From: Schizophyllum amplum
Lineage: Eukaryota; Basidiomycota; Agaricomycetes; Agaricales; Schizophyllaceae
Assembly (NCBI GenBank): GCA_007026445.1
Contig: VDMD01000008.1
Span: 806,001-870,000 of the forward strand
DNA: 64,000 nucleotides
Reading direction: 5' to 3'
Positions 1-13,069 of the stretch are shown piece by piece. The translations under genes were made by a program, and so were the position numbers. Position 1 is the first letter of the stretch, and every line of letters starts with the position of its first letter. Below the pieces are notes generated by a model, which had not been told where the DNA came from, made no database searches, and was given only the letters and a program-made list of their open reading frames with translations.

Positions 1-1608
1 AGCCTGTCCGAGGCGCATCGCCAAATTCCTCTTGCCTTCCTCCCTCCCATGATCATGGCCTGCCGCGTACAACTACCTCCTACTCACCGCCCTTCGTCCC
101 CGCGCGCTCCCTCCCATCCCTCCAGTCGGCACGGCCCGACGCGACATCCTGATGCGCTGCCACGCGAAGATTAACCTCGGAGGGTTCTTTTCACGTGCCT
201 CGGCCCACCCGAGTTGTGGGCGTCGCCTTCCCGCGACTCCGCTCACCCCGCCCGCAATCCCCGCGCCCGTCTTGTGAGGTCTTGTGTCCCACACATTCCT
301 CCGCGTCCCTCCACTTCGTCCTGAACTTCTTGTCTTGTCCTGCTCTGGTCTTCTCATTCGCGCGCAAACAAACGAGGTCATCGTTTGGTTCGAAAGCTCC
401 CTCGTTCGAAGTCCACCTCGAAGCCAAAGCCAAACTTGTACTTCCACGCCGTCGCCGGTCCCCAACTTCCCTCCGCGTCTTGAACGCCGCCTTCCACGCA
501 CGCGACGATGCCGGATAATTGGCAGGGTGATGGAACATGGTCTTAAGGGCATCAGGACGCATGGCGACGTGGTCAAGATGCTGGCGACATGGTCAAGATC
601 TGGCTGGTGTCAAGATGCTCGCGAGACAATGACGGACAGAATCAACACGGAACAGCGACAGAAACATGGCAAACTGATGGGGGCTCAACGTTCCGCGCAG
701 AAGTGCTGCTGCGCAGCGCGCAGATGCCGCATCGGTGGCGACCCTTTCGTGCCGCTTCGGTGGCGACCCTTCGTTGACCCCGCCCTTCCCTGCACCTCCA
801 AACGTCATCGAGCAGCTCGTCCAGCGCGTCTCCATCGTCCCTGCGAGCTCGGTTCAGCTTCCTGTCATCCAACGCCGTCAATTATGTATCCCCCTCACCG
901 TCAATGATACCCCAGCGTGAACACTGACTGCATCGCTGTTGACTAGTGACTGTTCCTCGCCGTCAACCACCCATCCCCTCGGCATGCCCTGTCTCGTCGT
1001 TGCTGCACATCGTGTTGTCCAATTTTGTACTCTTCTTTACACGTTTGTATCTATTCACCCACACACGTACCTATACACGCATCGTCCACCGCGCCCCTAA
1101 GCACGCGCCTCGAAAGTTCAAAGCCCCTGCCTGTCGCTGGCAAGCTCTGTGTGCCCTGTGTCAACCGCGCTGTTGCGCCCGCTCGCTCGACCCACCGTCT
1201 CAAGCAGTTCATGGTCTCAAACAGTGGCAAACAACGGTGAAAGTCCGACAATTAGCCTTTCCTTTACGGCTCGGATTAGCCTTTGCTGGTGGGCGTGGGA
1301 GGCGGGCGCGGCCACGGCGCGGCAGGGGAAAGGTGGGTTCGAAAGTGGTCGTCGTGGATAAAACCGAAGTCTATTGAGAGTGGAAGCGAAGTTTGTCGAG
1401 AGAGCAAGCCAAGCCTTTCGAGAGAGAGAACGAGCTGCCGACGCGTCGAGCACGCTGCTGAACGTAACATCTGTCGTCATCGTCACTGCCGGCCAGCGCG
1501 CGCCTATCTCGACTCAGGGCCGTCAAGAACTTCGTCATCGTCGTCTTTGAGGTCGCCGAACTCAATGTGAGGGTGGCGGCGGTTGATGGAATGTGGAACG
1601 TAGGGTTC

Positions 1609-1641
1609 AGATGCGCTGGTAGAGATGCGCTGGTAGAGATG
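1609..1641. repeat. 14-bp tandem repeat
   Basis: The unit agatgcgctggtag occurs twice in tandem and is followed by a partial third copy (agatg). Confidence 0.75.
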
Positions 1642-2121
1642 GGGCGTGCGCTTTTGAGGAACGATAGCATGCGAGGCGAGCTTCCGAGGTCGCTCTGGGG
1701 CGCGAGTGATCATAGTTCGAGATAGGGCGAGCAATATGTGAACGAGGGGTTGTTGACTGAGGTGGATAGGCGAAGACTGAAAGGACAGAACAGGTCCAAC
1801 TAGTCGCAAGTGATGACGCCGGGGCGCTCAGATGACGGCGTGGAGGGCGTGGACGGTCACGGGATGCGGCGGGGTGATGATCGCGATGTCTCAAGATGGC
1901 GCTTAGGGAGTCGTTGGGCTGGCGTCGGAGCGTCGCAGGGCTGGCGTTGGCGCGTGAAGACCGAGGTTGGTGGTTAGGCTGCAGCAAATCAGCAGGTCTG
2001 TACAGCAACCCAGCGGCTTGGAGTGAGAGACGGTGGACGCTATTGGGCGACAGCGAAATGGACAGACGCACAGGCCAAGACGTACTGGACCACAACAGCG
2101 ATCGGACGCCGGACACAGCAC

Positions 2122-2190
2122 AACAGCGATTGGGCGTCGACAAGAGAGCGACAGCGATTGGGCGTCGACAAAAGAGAGCGACAGCGATTG
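2122..2190. repeat. 28-30-bp minisatellite
   Basis: The core cagcgattgggcgtcgaca followed by an agagagcga segment is present in two near-identical units starting at 2124 and 2152. A third truncated unit starts at 2181. The units differ by two adenines in the spacer. Confidence 0.8.
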
Positions 2191-2561
2191 GACAGCCGGA
2201 CGCACGACAAGCTCCAGACCACGACAACGATGGGATCAGGTGGTCAGTGGCTGCTACAACAGGTGGTGGGTGGCTGCTACAATAGGAGGTAAATGAAGTG
2301 AGGCCGGTGGACTGCAGCGTGAAGCAGTCGGACAGTGAGGTGAAGCATGAAGCAGTCGGATAGTTGGTAGAGATGGGGTCGCATAGTCATGGTGTCGCAT
2401 GATATCTGTGAATGAAACCAAGAGGACTGTGCGATGGCTTGATGTAAGCACGGGGATGCGAGGGCTGACCGCGGGTATGGGAAAGCTGACTGACGCGCGC
2501 GCTGAAGACGGAGGCGCTGCTCTTACTTGATCCTAGGCCCCCGCACGAAGAGTTGTCGGAT

Positions 2562-2618
2562 CGGAGAAAGGGACGAGCTGGACGGAGAAAGAGACGAGCT
2601 AGGCGGAGAAAGAGACCG
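2562..2618. repeat. Imperfect ~22-bp tandem repeat
   Basis: Three imperfect head-to-tail units are centred on cggagaaag(a/g)gac followed by gagct in the first two. Confidence 0.7.
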
Positions 2619-3329
2619 GGCAGGCAGAAAACGGAATGGCAGAATCACCGGGGTCAGCGGGATTGTGATTGCTGTCTGGTGGGAGGATGGCGCGGGACGA
2701 GGGGCGCGTGATGCTCGAGACGAGGAGGAGGACGACAGGCCGGTGGTGCGGGGAACAGGGATGTTGCAGTTTAGTAGCGGTGGATTACAATAAGCTTTGG
2801 CGGCGAGTCGCGGGCGCGAGTTGTGCCAGCAGCGTGGGGGCCACAGCGACGTGCACGGGGGCCACAGCGACGAGCAGGACTGATGCACGCGCGATAATGT
2901 GTCAGACAGATAATCAGCAGCCACATGCAGCGGGCTCGAGCCGGGGGAGTGGGGATGAGCCGGGGCAGTTGTGCATTCGTGAGCCGGTTCGCCGCTCGGG
3001 ATTTTGGCTCGCGCGGGGAGACCGCGGGGCGCGGCGGGCCGGGTGCGGGCCCCTCGCGCGCTCGGGGAAATTCGAGGATTTCAGGACTTGTGCTACGGGC
3101 GCGAGTGTGTCCGACTGTCAGCCCATGGATGAATCCAAGAGTTGGCGCTGTTGGGTCGGGCGCGCAGACAGGCGGGCGGGTCGGGAGACAGATAGCGGGC
3201 TGGCGGGGCGATCGCAGATCTGATTGCCAGCATGGCCCAAGATCGATCGAGCGATATCCCCGGGTGGTGTTGCCGGAAATAGGCTGGCGCAGCGTGGGCC
3301 GCGTGGTTGGCCCGGTATTAAGCCGAGGG

Positions 3330-3338
3330 TATATATAT
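3330..3338 (+). promoter_or_regulatory. TATA box of the Ecl1-like gene
   Basis: A perfect tatatatat run lies about 52 bp upstream of the start codon at 3391, consistent with a core promoter and a short 5' leader. Confidence 0.6.
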
Positions 3339-3390
3339 GGCCGCTGTTAGGGACGGCGGAATCCCCACATCCCCCGTGAACTTTTGCTCG

Positions 3391-4942
3391 ATGATGGAAG
3401 ACGAAGCCGACTGGTGCGCGTCCTGTGGACGCCAACTCGCCGCTAAACGCGTGACGGAGACGATCCGAGGTGAGTAACGCGTTGCTTGGCGCCGTTTGTG
3501 CCCGTTGTTGATCGTGTTGCGCCAGTCCCCGCCCCAAACCAACCCGCGCGCTCTGGCACTGTCCGCCAGAAGGGCCGCAAGCAGCAGTCCCAGCCCCAGC
3601 CCCAGCCCCAGACCATTCTCAAGCAGCGCACGTTTTACGACAACACGCCGCTCCCCCTCTACTGCTCCGACCGATGCCAGCTCGCCGATCTCCAGAGCCC
3701 GTCGCGCTCCGGCGCGCTCCCCATCGGCCACAATCCCACCCGCCACCCGTGGGCGCTCGACGACGATGACGCGTCGCTCGTCCCGGACTGCGCTGTCGAT
3801 GACCTCAGCAGCGTCGACTCCGCCTCCTCTTCCTCCACTTCGTCGACCGACGGCCCGGCCCCGGAGCTCGCGCTCCGTGACATGGACCCCTCGCTCGCGA
3901 CCATCTTCAAGGGCTACGACTTTGGTGACATGCCCTTCCACCCTGCCACCGCCCCTCCCGCCGTGCGCCCGGCTTCCCGCGCGCCCCGCCGCAAACGCGA
4001 CCTTGACGCCGAATACTGCAATGGCGTCATCATGTCTGGCAGGCGCCTCCAGGAGTGGGTACACCCCGAGCAGCCCAAGCAGAGCCGGCCCGCGTACCCG
4101 CTCCCCTATCCTCCTGGCTACACGCCACCCGCCTCCACCACCACCGCCTCCACCTCTCCCAAAAACAAGGACGGCGTGATCCCCGGCTGGAACGACGGCA
4201 CGAACGCGTGGCGCGCGTCCATCTACAACCTCTCCTCCAGGAGCGATGTCGGCTCGCGTGACCTCAGCGACCACTACGCGTATGGCACCCAGGTGGCATC
4301 CACGCACCGCTCCACCACCGGCGTCGTCCCACCCTCCAGCGCTCCCCGCCGCCCTCGCCCATCACCTCCACCTCGTCCGTCCCCTCGCTCCGTCGTCACT
4401 CCAGCCCGACGACCGTGCGCACGGACCCGGACGCCCTCCTTCTCTCCAAGTTCTCCGCGCCCTTTAGCAAGCGCACCGAGTCGAGGCAGAACCTCAACCT
4501 CAGCTCGTCCCTCAGCACCTCGCCCGACGCCTCGTCGTCCACGATGCCCGAGTACCGCGAAAAGCGGCTCGTGGCCAAGGGCGCCGAGAAGGCGCTCCTC
4601 GTCCCTAACGTGACGCTCAAGGTCCGGAGAACGTCCACCTCGCGCACGGGCAGCAGCCTCCCAAACACGCGCAGCCCGCTCTCGTTCACGCCGCTCGCCA
4701 CGAGCGACGAGGACGCGGAGACGGACGATGACGACGTGACGCTCACCGAGGACCAGCTCAGCGAGCTCAAGCTCACCGACAAGCCGAAGCGGCCCACGAT
4801 CGAATGTGAGTATTTTGCATACGTCCGTTTTGCGATAACGTGCTGACAAGCTCTTCCAGCCCGACCGTGGTCGTACGACGGGTACAAGACGTACACCGCC
4901 ATGCCGCTCAAGCGCGACGTCGGCAGCCTGTGGCGGTGGTGA
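3391..4942 (+). CDS. Ecl1/2/3-type zinc-binding domain protein
   Basis: The inferred gene has four exons (3391-3469, 3526-4292, 4340-4805, 4860-4942) with GT-AG introns of 56, 47 and 54 bp, giving 464 aa in one continuous frame. The N-terminus carries a CxxC pair (WCASCG, residues ~8-13). About 55 residues later comes a second pair in LYCSDRCQLAD. This spacing matches the Ecl1/2/3 zinc-binding family, known in yeasts from extender-of-chronological-lifespan proteins. The rest is low complexity: a Gln/Pro run, acidic-Ser stretches and a Ser-rich tail ending in a conserved-looking segment (RPWSYDGYKTY...). The first ATG pair after the TATA box was chosen as start, and the CxxC requires exon 1. 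The middle intron is the least certain; without it the frame runs into a Pro/Arg-rich tail and stops at 4613. A regulatory role in starvation or stress is family inference. Confidence 0.75.
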
Positions 4943-5718
4943 TCGCCAGGCGAAGACGCCGCACCGTTTCCGGACTCTCTCATATGCACCCGCATCCGAC
5001 CCGACCCTCGCATCGAAACCCAAACCGCACGCCGTATCATTATTCTAGCACGGGACTCGGTATATCCACCGCATCATACCCGTCCTCGACACCGACATGG
5101 ACACCCTCTCACATCTGCTGCACGCAGCACACGCATCCTTGTCACCTTGCAACGCAATATTTATGTCTTCGCGCCGCCGCCGCCCGCGACATGTACCCTC
5201 GCACGCACAACACCTACTCTACGCTGCCACCTAACGCCTTCCATCCATGCACGCCATCTCCTCTACCTCTCTCCATCTCCTCTACCTCTCTATCGCTCCA
5301 TGTCATCTGGGTACCGCCGCGCCGCGAACGCATAATGGGTCGACACAACACACATCGGGCGCGTTTCTCGTGGGCTCCACGACCGACGCCTCCCGCCGGC
5401 GGCGGCGCGCCCCCGCGCGTTGTCGCCCAACACACGAGCTATGTTTATTCCTACTTCCTTATCCGTCGGTGTCGCTTTCGTTCATTGTTACTCGTGTACT
5501 ATATCCACGCATTTCTCTATGGGTTTGCCTGTGGCCCGCATTGTTTTCGATTTTTCCCTCTACCTGTCTTCGCCTCCTCTCCTACCTACCTGTCTCCGAT
5601 TCTCCCCATCGACGAGCCTCTCCACCACGTACTGTACCAGCGCTAATCTTCCGGGTTCGAGCGCGCGGGACCTTTGTACTATGTTTTGTTCTCACTACTA
5701 CTATGGGGGCGTGCGCTG

Positions 5719-5842
5719 CCTACGGGGGCGCCTGCCTACCTACTGGGGCGTCTGCTGTGCGTTACCTAATGGGGCGCCTACCGCGCTACCTAATGGGGCG
5801 CCTACCGCGCTACCTAACGGGGCGCCTACCGCGCTGCCTACT
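5719..5842. repeat. 24-bp tandem repeat downstream of the Ecl1-like gene
   Basis: Three consecutive 24-bp units start at 5763, 5787 and 5811. The first two are identical and the third has one substitution. Degenerate copies of the ggggcg(c/t)ct core extend upstream to about 5719. Each unit contains the palindrome ggcgcc. Confidence 0.9.
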
Positions 5843-8800
5843 GTTACCTATACGGGGTGTGCCACAGTACTGTGCCCCCCTCCACTTTTCTCTTTCTTGA
5901 CGTGCGAGCGGGTCGTATGCGTAGGGTACGGGACCGTGATGATTGGATGAATGAATGAAAGAATACGATCAAATGGAATTTCTCCTTGGAGTGATTTTGA
6001 GCGTTGGGGTGAAAGGAAAGAAAGGTTTTGGCTTTGAGTGACTTAGAGACTGCTTCGTCCAGTGGCATTGAGCAAGTCTGTGGTGAATTCGAAGTATCTT
6101 CATTATCTCAGCCAGCGACCTGCCCCTTCTTGTGGCGCGGGTGCACAGGGAACATTACCTGGGCCCTTCATATCTCTATCATCGTCCTTATTGTCTGTCG
6201 TCCATGTTCGGGACTTGCTACAGGGCGCGTTTAATCATAACTACGAGAGCAAGGGTGATACGGGCACGGGAAGGATGATACCGTACACGAGCACGGAGAG
6301 GTTGCTACTGACACGAAAGGGGACAAGGAACTTGAAAGGAGACGCTATTGACATAGGGGAAGTCGGAGCCTAGCATGATGCAACTGGCGGCAGAGACCCT
6401 TGTTCGAGTCCCTTGAATACTTACTCTGGTGGGTCCCTGAGAGCCCGAAACGAACACGACAACCAGGCCCTTGTCTACCGTCAACAAGGGGCTGCCAGCA
6501 TGCATGCCGCTACGAGACGGGCATGCATCTCACTCGAACAAGACGTTGATACCTGCAAGAGCACGTCAAGACTGGCCGAAGGCCGGGCACCACGAGAATG
6601 GGCGCGTTTACGACCCAAGCATGGCCGCTGGCGGGTGACCCGGACGTGAACATATTTGGCAAATTGAGGGCGAGCCTGCAAAGATCATGAAGGACGGAAC
6701 GTGCAAGATGAAGAACGTGCCATGGCGGATCCTATAACGTGAACACACCCTACTGGGCGCCATGCCATACAAGTTGAACTCATGCCTGGACGAATATGGT
6801 AGTGGTGGAACCGGGAACCCGGGACGGAGTCCCGGGTCCGACGCCTACATTACCGCTTAGACACACGCGTATAGAGACATTCCTGCTGCTCCGAGCCACC
6901 ACTAGGCGTGTCCCAGGCCGCTGCCCCGAGGTCTCCTCGCCGGGCCCGCTAGGCTATTCCAGTGGTACGGCAGTACGCGCTGCGTAAATGCACGCCGCCC
7001 CGAGTTTTCTCCCCCGACTGAACGAGGCGATCTAAGTCAATGCAAAGGTCTCCGTAAGTCAACGGGAATGCCTCGCGAGTCAGTGGGAGGCTTACATGAG
7101 GGGGTGATAAGATCACAGGGCAGCGCGTACCATGCATGCCGCGCCGCAGGCGACGGCTGCCCGCGACGCTCACGACTAACGAGCAAGGGCAGGGGGTTTC
7201 CGCGCGCGCAAACCCTAAGCAGCCGGTAAGCAGCTGATGACCGCGGCTTTGCCTCGCGATGGGATCAAGGCAGGAAGATTACAGCGGCGAGTGAGCGTGT
7301 GGCGGGCGATTACATGTAATGAGCGTCGCGAGGAAAGCCGTTGAATGTAATTAGGCATCCATCGATCCAAAGGTACGCACGGGCGAGCGCTGGGCGAAGG
7401 GTGCGGCACGGAATTGGGACGGAATATGGCGTTGGGCGGGGGCGCGTCAATGTCGTCCCGGGCTGCCGAGGGGCGGCAGCGCGCGTCGTGCGGGCGCTCG
7501 AGGCGACCCGGTTGAGCTGGCCCGGGATGGAAGTCTGGGCGATCGTGCCATGGGGGCGGGGTGGCAGGTCTCGTGACTGGCAGACGCGACGCGACGCGAC
7601 CAGCTGATTGTGCATGTTGAGGCGCGACCAACTGCGTCATGGCTGACGCGACGCGTCGTCGAACGGCCGCCGTCAGCGCGTCGCGGGGAGGACACGCCAC
7701 CAACCTTGGCGCCGAGATAGAGTAGCGTCCGCCTGAGTGAGGTGGCGGACAGCAAGTCGCGGAGGAGCACCAAAAATGAATGGACCGTGCATGTTCAGTC
7801 CCTGTCGTCTTCTTCGCACGGTTGCGCATTAGGGCAGGGGGTAGCGTAGTACTACGCTGAATAACAAATTAGTGTACGATTGGCGACGCGCACGATTAGC
7901 GGTAACAGACGGTAGCTTTGCTTTCGCAGGATAGAGGCCGATGAATGGCAGCGCTCTTGCCACGAATCCCCCGAGCCGGTTCATGCGAGATAGACCTTGC
8001 CACAGCGCGCGGCGCTTCGTACAGGAAGCCTTCGGTGGGCTGGGAAGTAGGCGGCCTATGAAAAGTCAGTTAGCGAAGCATTATTTGACGGGATAAACAG
8101 AAAAACTTACTCAATTCCCTATCGCAACGCACAACCCCCTCCCTATCCAATCGCGGTGCCGACACCTAATTGAACGCCGTATTGAAGCGTAAAGCGCGCC
8201 CCTAGCGAAGGAACCTCGGTCCAAAAGCGAAGACGTTGTCCCCACGTTCGACGGTCCCGACGTAAAGATTAGATGCCCGCTAGTCAACAAAGTTATCCGC
8301 TATAAGAATTGAGCTCGCAACAGAACGATAGACAGGACTGACACGTACCGCCGCGTTCTCCGACTCTACTGCCAGATTGCGGGCTCAATCGCGAACCTAC
8401 CAGTAGACGTTCGTCTCGCTGAACGTCCTTCTCGCAGTACAGCCTTCCCGATAGTCCCCCTGGCAAAACAGGACGAAGTCCTTCGGCGTTCTCGATAATT
8501 ATGGCCGTGTTGATAAGATAGAGCTCACAGTGATAGGATAGAGCTCGGGACAGGATAGACTTCTTCTTTTGGTCGAAATAGACAAGGTTTGTGATACCGG
8601 TAGGTTCCCGACTCCAGCCGTAAAGGGCGCCATGAGCCACCGCTAAAGACGTGTAATCGTGGCGCGGGCCCGTAGACGGCGGTAACAAGCCACACATGTC
8701 GACGTTGCCGAGCCGTAGAGGTGGTCAGGTGCCACAGATGGTCGGAAGTCACAGGCGCAGACAGGCGGGCGGATGAGGGTCGGTGCGGAGGAACACGGTA

Positions 8801-10058
8801 TGCATAGGGTTCGCATCTCTGTCGCCCCCAGATACGAGGACTCTTCGCGGAAAGCACCCGGGACATTTTGATCGTTCTGGGCATAGCGCGCAGTGGATGT
8901 CCGGATGGTTCAACATGTGCTGGCCGTGTCGAGTGCAAATCGCGCCGCGTGCTGAGTGCACCGCGAGCTGGCTATACACGCGACCTCGACGCTATACGTA
9001 TGCGCGCAAAAAGAGGCGCAGCTGCGAACATAAAGGCGTAACTTGCCACAGTTGCCAGACGCTGCCCGATGAGGAAGGTGACTATACCATTTTTGCTAGC
9101 GTCCTCGTGAACAAGGAAAGGCGCTCTCGCTCGTTTTGCGGAAGGTCCCTCGTCCGTTTGTGAAAGGCGACCCTCCGTTCATTGAAGGTGTTCGTTCTTC
9201 GAAGATGTCCGCTCCTCCATTCTGAAAGGCGCCCGTTTGTCGTTGGAAGGCTCTCCAAGGAGTTCGTTCGAAGCCACTCGAAAGGAACAAACACCGAGGT
9301 GTCAATAGGCCGAGAAGACTTGACTCAACAGTGAGCGAGAGGGTGTCTTCCCTTGAAATGGAGGACCAGACGCATGAAAGTTGCCTCCGAGCGCGGACTC
9401 AGTAGCGCAATAGCAGTTCAATAGTCGACGAGTCGTCCCGGAAGTTCCTCGGCGACAGCAGGTCCCAGAAGATCCAAGTGACCGAGGAGCCTCGGATGAC
9501 CAGTCACCAGAACGAGAACACGATGGTGAGTCACAAAGGGTGATAATGCAAGACATGAGTGCGCCTCACGTGAAACACCACGTGCCAATTGTTGAAGTTG
9601 CGGGACGACGCGCTCGGCGCCTATCTGATCTCGGGGTTCTACACGTCAAAGTGTCGAGCGCCTACCTCGGAGGGCCAAGCGTGGGCTAGCTGATGCTGCG
9701 AGCGCTATGCTATGGTCCGAGCTTGTCGAATCGGATAGGATTGTGGTAATTCCGACGAGCGAGGCTTCATGGCTGTGCTTTGCGAAGCCCTCCATTCGCG
9801 CCATCTCATTGAACGCACCATCCAGTCCGGTTAGACACCATACGCCCCTCAGCTCGGAGCGGCCCCTCCAATGCGACGCATCGTCCGCTCCGCTGAGCTC
9901 TCGAACCCGCCGGATCCTTTCAATCCAGCCAATCATTCAATTCGGCGCGTCCTTCAATCCGATTGGACCTTGCCTCGAGAATCGATCCCTTTGTCCCTCG
10001 ATGAATCGGATGAGCTCAATTGTAGCGCGAGTCTGGCAGGCATCCGGGTGGTTCGATT

Positions 10059-10142
10059 GCGAGGCTCGCCTTCGAAGTTCGCAGGCTAATCGGGAGGCTC
10101 GCCTTCGCCTGATCCTTGGCCTGATTGCGAGACCCGCCTTCG
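10059..10142. repeat. Three spaced copies of a 16-bp motif
   Basis: The motif gcgaggctcgccttcg and close variants starts at 10059, 10092 and 10127, a spacing of 33-35 bp. The motif contains an imperfect palindrome (cgaggctcg). Confidence 0.65.
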
Positions 10143-10610
10143 GGACCTACCTTCAATTGATTGTGGAGAGGTCTGATGGCGGGATCCCGCCGGATGAGCG
10201 CGCGATAAGTCCGAATGAGATGAAAGGTACACGGGAGGAGAACATGAGAGGGAAGTAGATATATGGCATGTAGGATGCGGGAGTGAAGCGCTCGACATGA
10301 GAGGCTCGACGAGCCATGAGGGGCGCTCGGATGGACCGTGAAGCGTGAACTCGAAGGTCTGAAGAGGCGCTGTGAGTCATGACAGGCGCGGCGCAATAAG
10401 TCGCGGAGGTCCGCGGGACGCGCAATGAACCATGAGAGGCGTGTGGGGAAACAAACGATACACGCGTGGCAGTCCGCGGGGAGCGGGGGTCTGCTCGCAA
10501 GGCGATTTGAAGATCCGTCGAGAGGCGCGTGGGGAGTTCGTAGAGTTCGGAAGATGCCAGAGGGACGACGAGGCGCAGGCCGTGTACGGCGATGCGGACG
10601 GGGTGCGGCA

Positions 10611-10648
10611 ATGCAGACGAGTTGCGGCGATGCAGACGAGTTGCGGCG
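10611..10648. repeat. 19-bp tandem duplication
   Basis: The unit atgcagacgagttgcggcg occurs twice in perfect tandem. Related gatgcggacgggg sequence lies just upstream. Confidence 0.8.
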
Positions 10649-13069
10649 ATGGAAGCGGGACGCGGCGACGCAGGTGGGATACGCAGACCGGACAGCCGAC
10701 GGGTGGCATATGATTTCAGGACAGTGACCGCCAGCAGATATGATTGTCGTGAGCGTGGGACGTGATTGTCAAGGACGGTAGACTCTACGTCAGGCGTGAA
10801 TGCCGAGGACGCTAGCCATGGTTGACGAAGACGTCAGAGGTGAGTATGTCGAGCGTAAATATCAACAACGGGCGCGCTTGACGAGGACGTCAGACATGAA
10901 GTCGAGGATGTTGAACTTGATAATCGAAGGCGCTACACATGAGAATAATATCAGATATGAAAGAGCGCACCGTCTGCCGAAGTCTGAAGAAGAGAGTTCG
11001 AGCCAGTCCATCAAGGTCGAGGGAGGGCATCGGGGGCGAGCGAGCGGGTTCGTTATGAGCGTGCGGATTCATCTTGGGCGAGCAGACCATCTTGGGCCAG
11101 CGGGCTCATCATCATATGAACAGATCCTTCATCGGACGGATAAAGAGGCCTGTGTGGTGTGATTGACGTCCCAAGAGGTGGAAGATGTCGATGAGTCATG
11201 ACGACTCCCGCGACGCCTTTCTACAGTGTCCCGTTCCTTTCGCGAAGCTGCGATGAGGGAGCGGTAAGGTGACCAAGCTGCACGGGCGGCCGAGGCCGCG
11301 GCGATGGATGTGAACAAGCTGCTGAACCGACGGTACATGAACGTATACGATGACCATCTCTACAAATGAGAACACTGCGCGCGTGCAGCTGAGAACATGG
11401 CGTGTTTTAGAGAGTAAGCTGTCTCTACAAATGCGATCACGAGACGTCTGCAGATGAACGCGTTAGCGGTTTGTATACAGCTTATAGATGACGAACGAGA
11501 ACGCACAGAAAACAGCAGACGCGCAGATATTACAGCGGCGCCCGTATCACAACACCGAGCAGGCGTGCATAATACAGCAGATGCGCATAATACAGCAGAA
11601 GGCGTACGCCTTGACAAGTCTGCAGACACAAAATTGCACTGCTTGGACCGCGAGGCGCTCGTAGAACAAACACGCGCCTCGCCACAAAGCCTGAGGGACT
11701 GGGCAGAGGGCAGTGCGATGCAGGGAGGCGGATGTCCTACAGCTCGGAAGGGCATCTGCCGAAGAGCGGGTCAAGACAAAGCCTGCCGATGTTTCGAACA
11801 TGAGTACCGACGCGTCGCAGAGAGAGCAGGGCGCGCACCTCACTGCAAGAACAGCGCGTACCCGACTGTGAAGAAGGGCGACCTGCCAGTGGCAGCTCGT
11901 CGCATGACCCAGGACAGGCCCAGACTGACCGATGAGAGGCTCAGGGTACGTGTACGCTGCCCAGTCAACGCACCATTGGCTTGCAGCAGAATACGCGTGA
12001 CCCTGGGAACGCGAGGCGGCGTGCGTCTGAGCTGTCCGGCCAGCCGCCTCCCGACTTTCAATAGTCTGCGCATGTCGCGTCCACGGTTCTGCACATCCGA
12101 TGTCAAGGGATCTCCGAGATATGAAGTCCATGCGGCGTATAGGTAACAAAGGACGGGTGGGATCCGAAGCTGCGTGCGACGCGCGGCGAGAGGCAACAGT
12201 CTCAGACGCGAGGCGAGAGTCAACGGACGCGTTGATGAGATGGCGGCAGAGATAATCTCGGGCATCGCCAGATAACCGCGCGGCGCGGTGCCTTTGGCTC
12301 CCATGGTGAGGGGAGGCGTCGCATGGGGGACGATGAGGCGTCCGCGTTGCAGGAGGCGTTGATTGCCGGACAAAAAGGCGACGTGCAGGACGGTTCGAAC
12401 TGTGCAAGCTGATTCCGTGCGGTTCGCGTTCGATTCAGACGCGAAAGACAGACGCGGTCCAGCTCGCCTGTTCTGGATGTTCTTCATGGTCGCCCGCCTA
12501 GGTCTACGTCATAGGCGAATGCAAGCAGAATGTAGGTCGAAGGGGAATTCAACGTACAAATCGCGAACGGGGGACCGATGAAGAGCACTTGAAGAGCATC
12601 CGACTGGGGCATCCGTGTGCTTTTCCACAGGTATGATATGTTCTTATGTTCTGGGAAGGACAGCCATATTCTCTGACCCAAAAGGTGGCCACATATCCAG
12701 AGCGCTCCAGTCAGAGTCACTGTCAGCAGTAGCCGGAGGTGGCCGGACGTCGAGGAACGCGTCAACGCGCAGATCATGCACGTGACCGTTGTTGGTCCAT
12801 GTTCACAAACGCTTGTTTTGTAAGAGCCTGAGCATGAGCCGTGTTTTCAGTGCACGACCAGAAATATTGGCCCTGCTTTACCTGAGGACATCCTAAGGTA
12901 TATACAATAGAGGAGAAGTTCCTAAAAATGTCCCAGATGGCGCCGACGCGCCACATATACCTACGTAGACCCATGACATCATGCCTCCGCGTCGGTCATC
13001 CCCCGCGCTACGTCCGCGGTCAGAAGGCGCGACTTCATCTTGCTCTTGACCTCGACCACAAGCACCACA

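Larger units (their letters stand above)
1..3329. other. Gene-free GC-rich stretch with short tandem repeats
   Basis: No reading frame here resembles a known family; the open frames overlap on both strands and are rich in Arg, Pro and Ser, as expected of non-coding GC-rich DNA. The recognisable structure is short tandem repetition: a 14-bp unit at about 1609-1641, a 28-30-bp unit at about 2122-2190 and a roughly 22-bp unit built around cggagaaaga at about 2562-2618. A duplicated gggggccacagcgacg motif lies near 2836-2872. I see no promoter or gene other than the core promoter of the gene starting at 3391. Confidence 0.6.
4943..13069. other. 8-kb stretch without recognisable genes
   Basis: The first several hundred bases are probably the 3' UTR and spacer of the Ecl1-like gene. 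Beyond that no frame on either strand resembles a known family. The longer open frames (for example 7215-7829 -, 11454-12146 +, 11547-12407 -) overlap each other antisense, begin at arbitrary points and have Arg/Ser/Pro-rich, domain-free translations. Repeated motifs occur at 5719-5842, 10059-10142 and 10611-10648. A further near-duplication of gcataatacagcag lies near 11567-11605. The base composition and scattered short repeats suggest decayed repetitive DNA, but no LTR, transposase or reverse transcriptase motif is visible. Confidence 0.55.

Noticed and set aside
7215..7829. 204-codon open frame on the minus strand
   Set aside because: Arg/Pro/Ser-rich translation without domain, overlapped by other frames on both strands, no promoter or intron signals; typical of GC-rich non-coding DNA.
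11454..12487. Long overlapping open frames (230, 286 and 215 codons) on both strands
   Set aside because: They are antisense or frame shadows of each other, contain no recognisable motif and start at arbitrary non-ATG codons.
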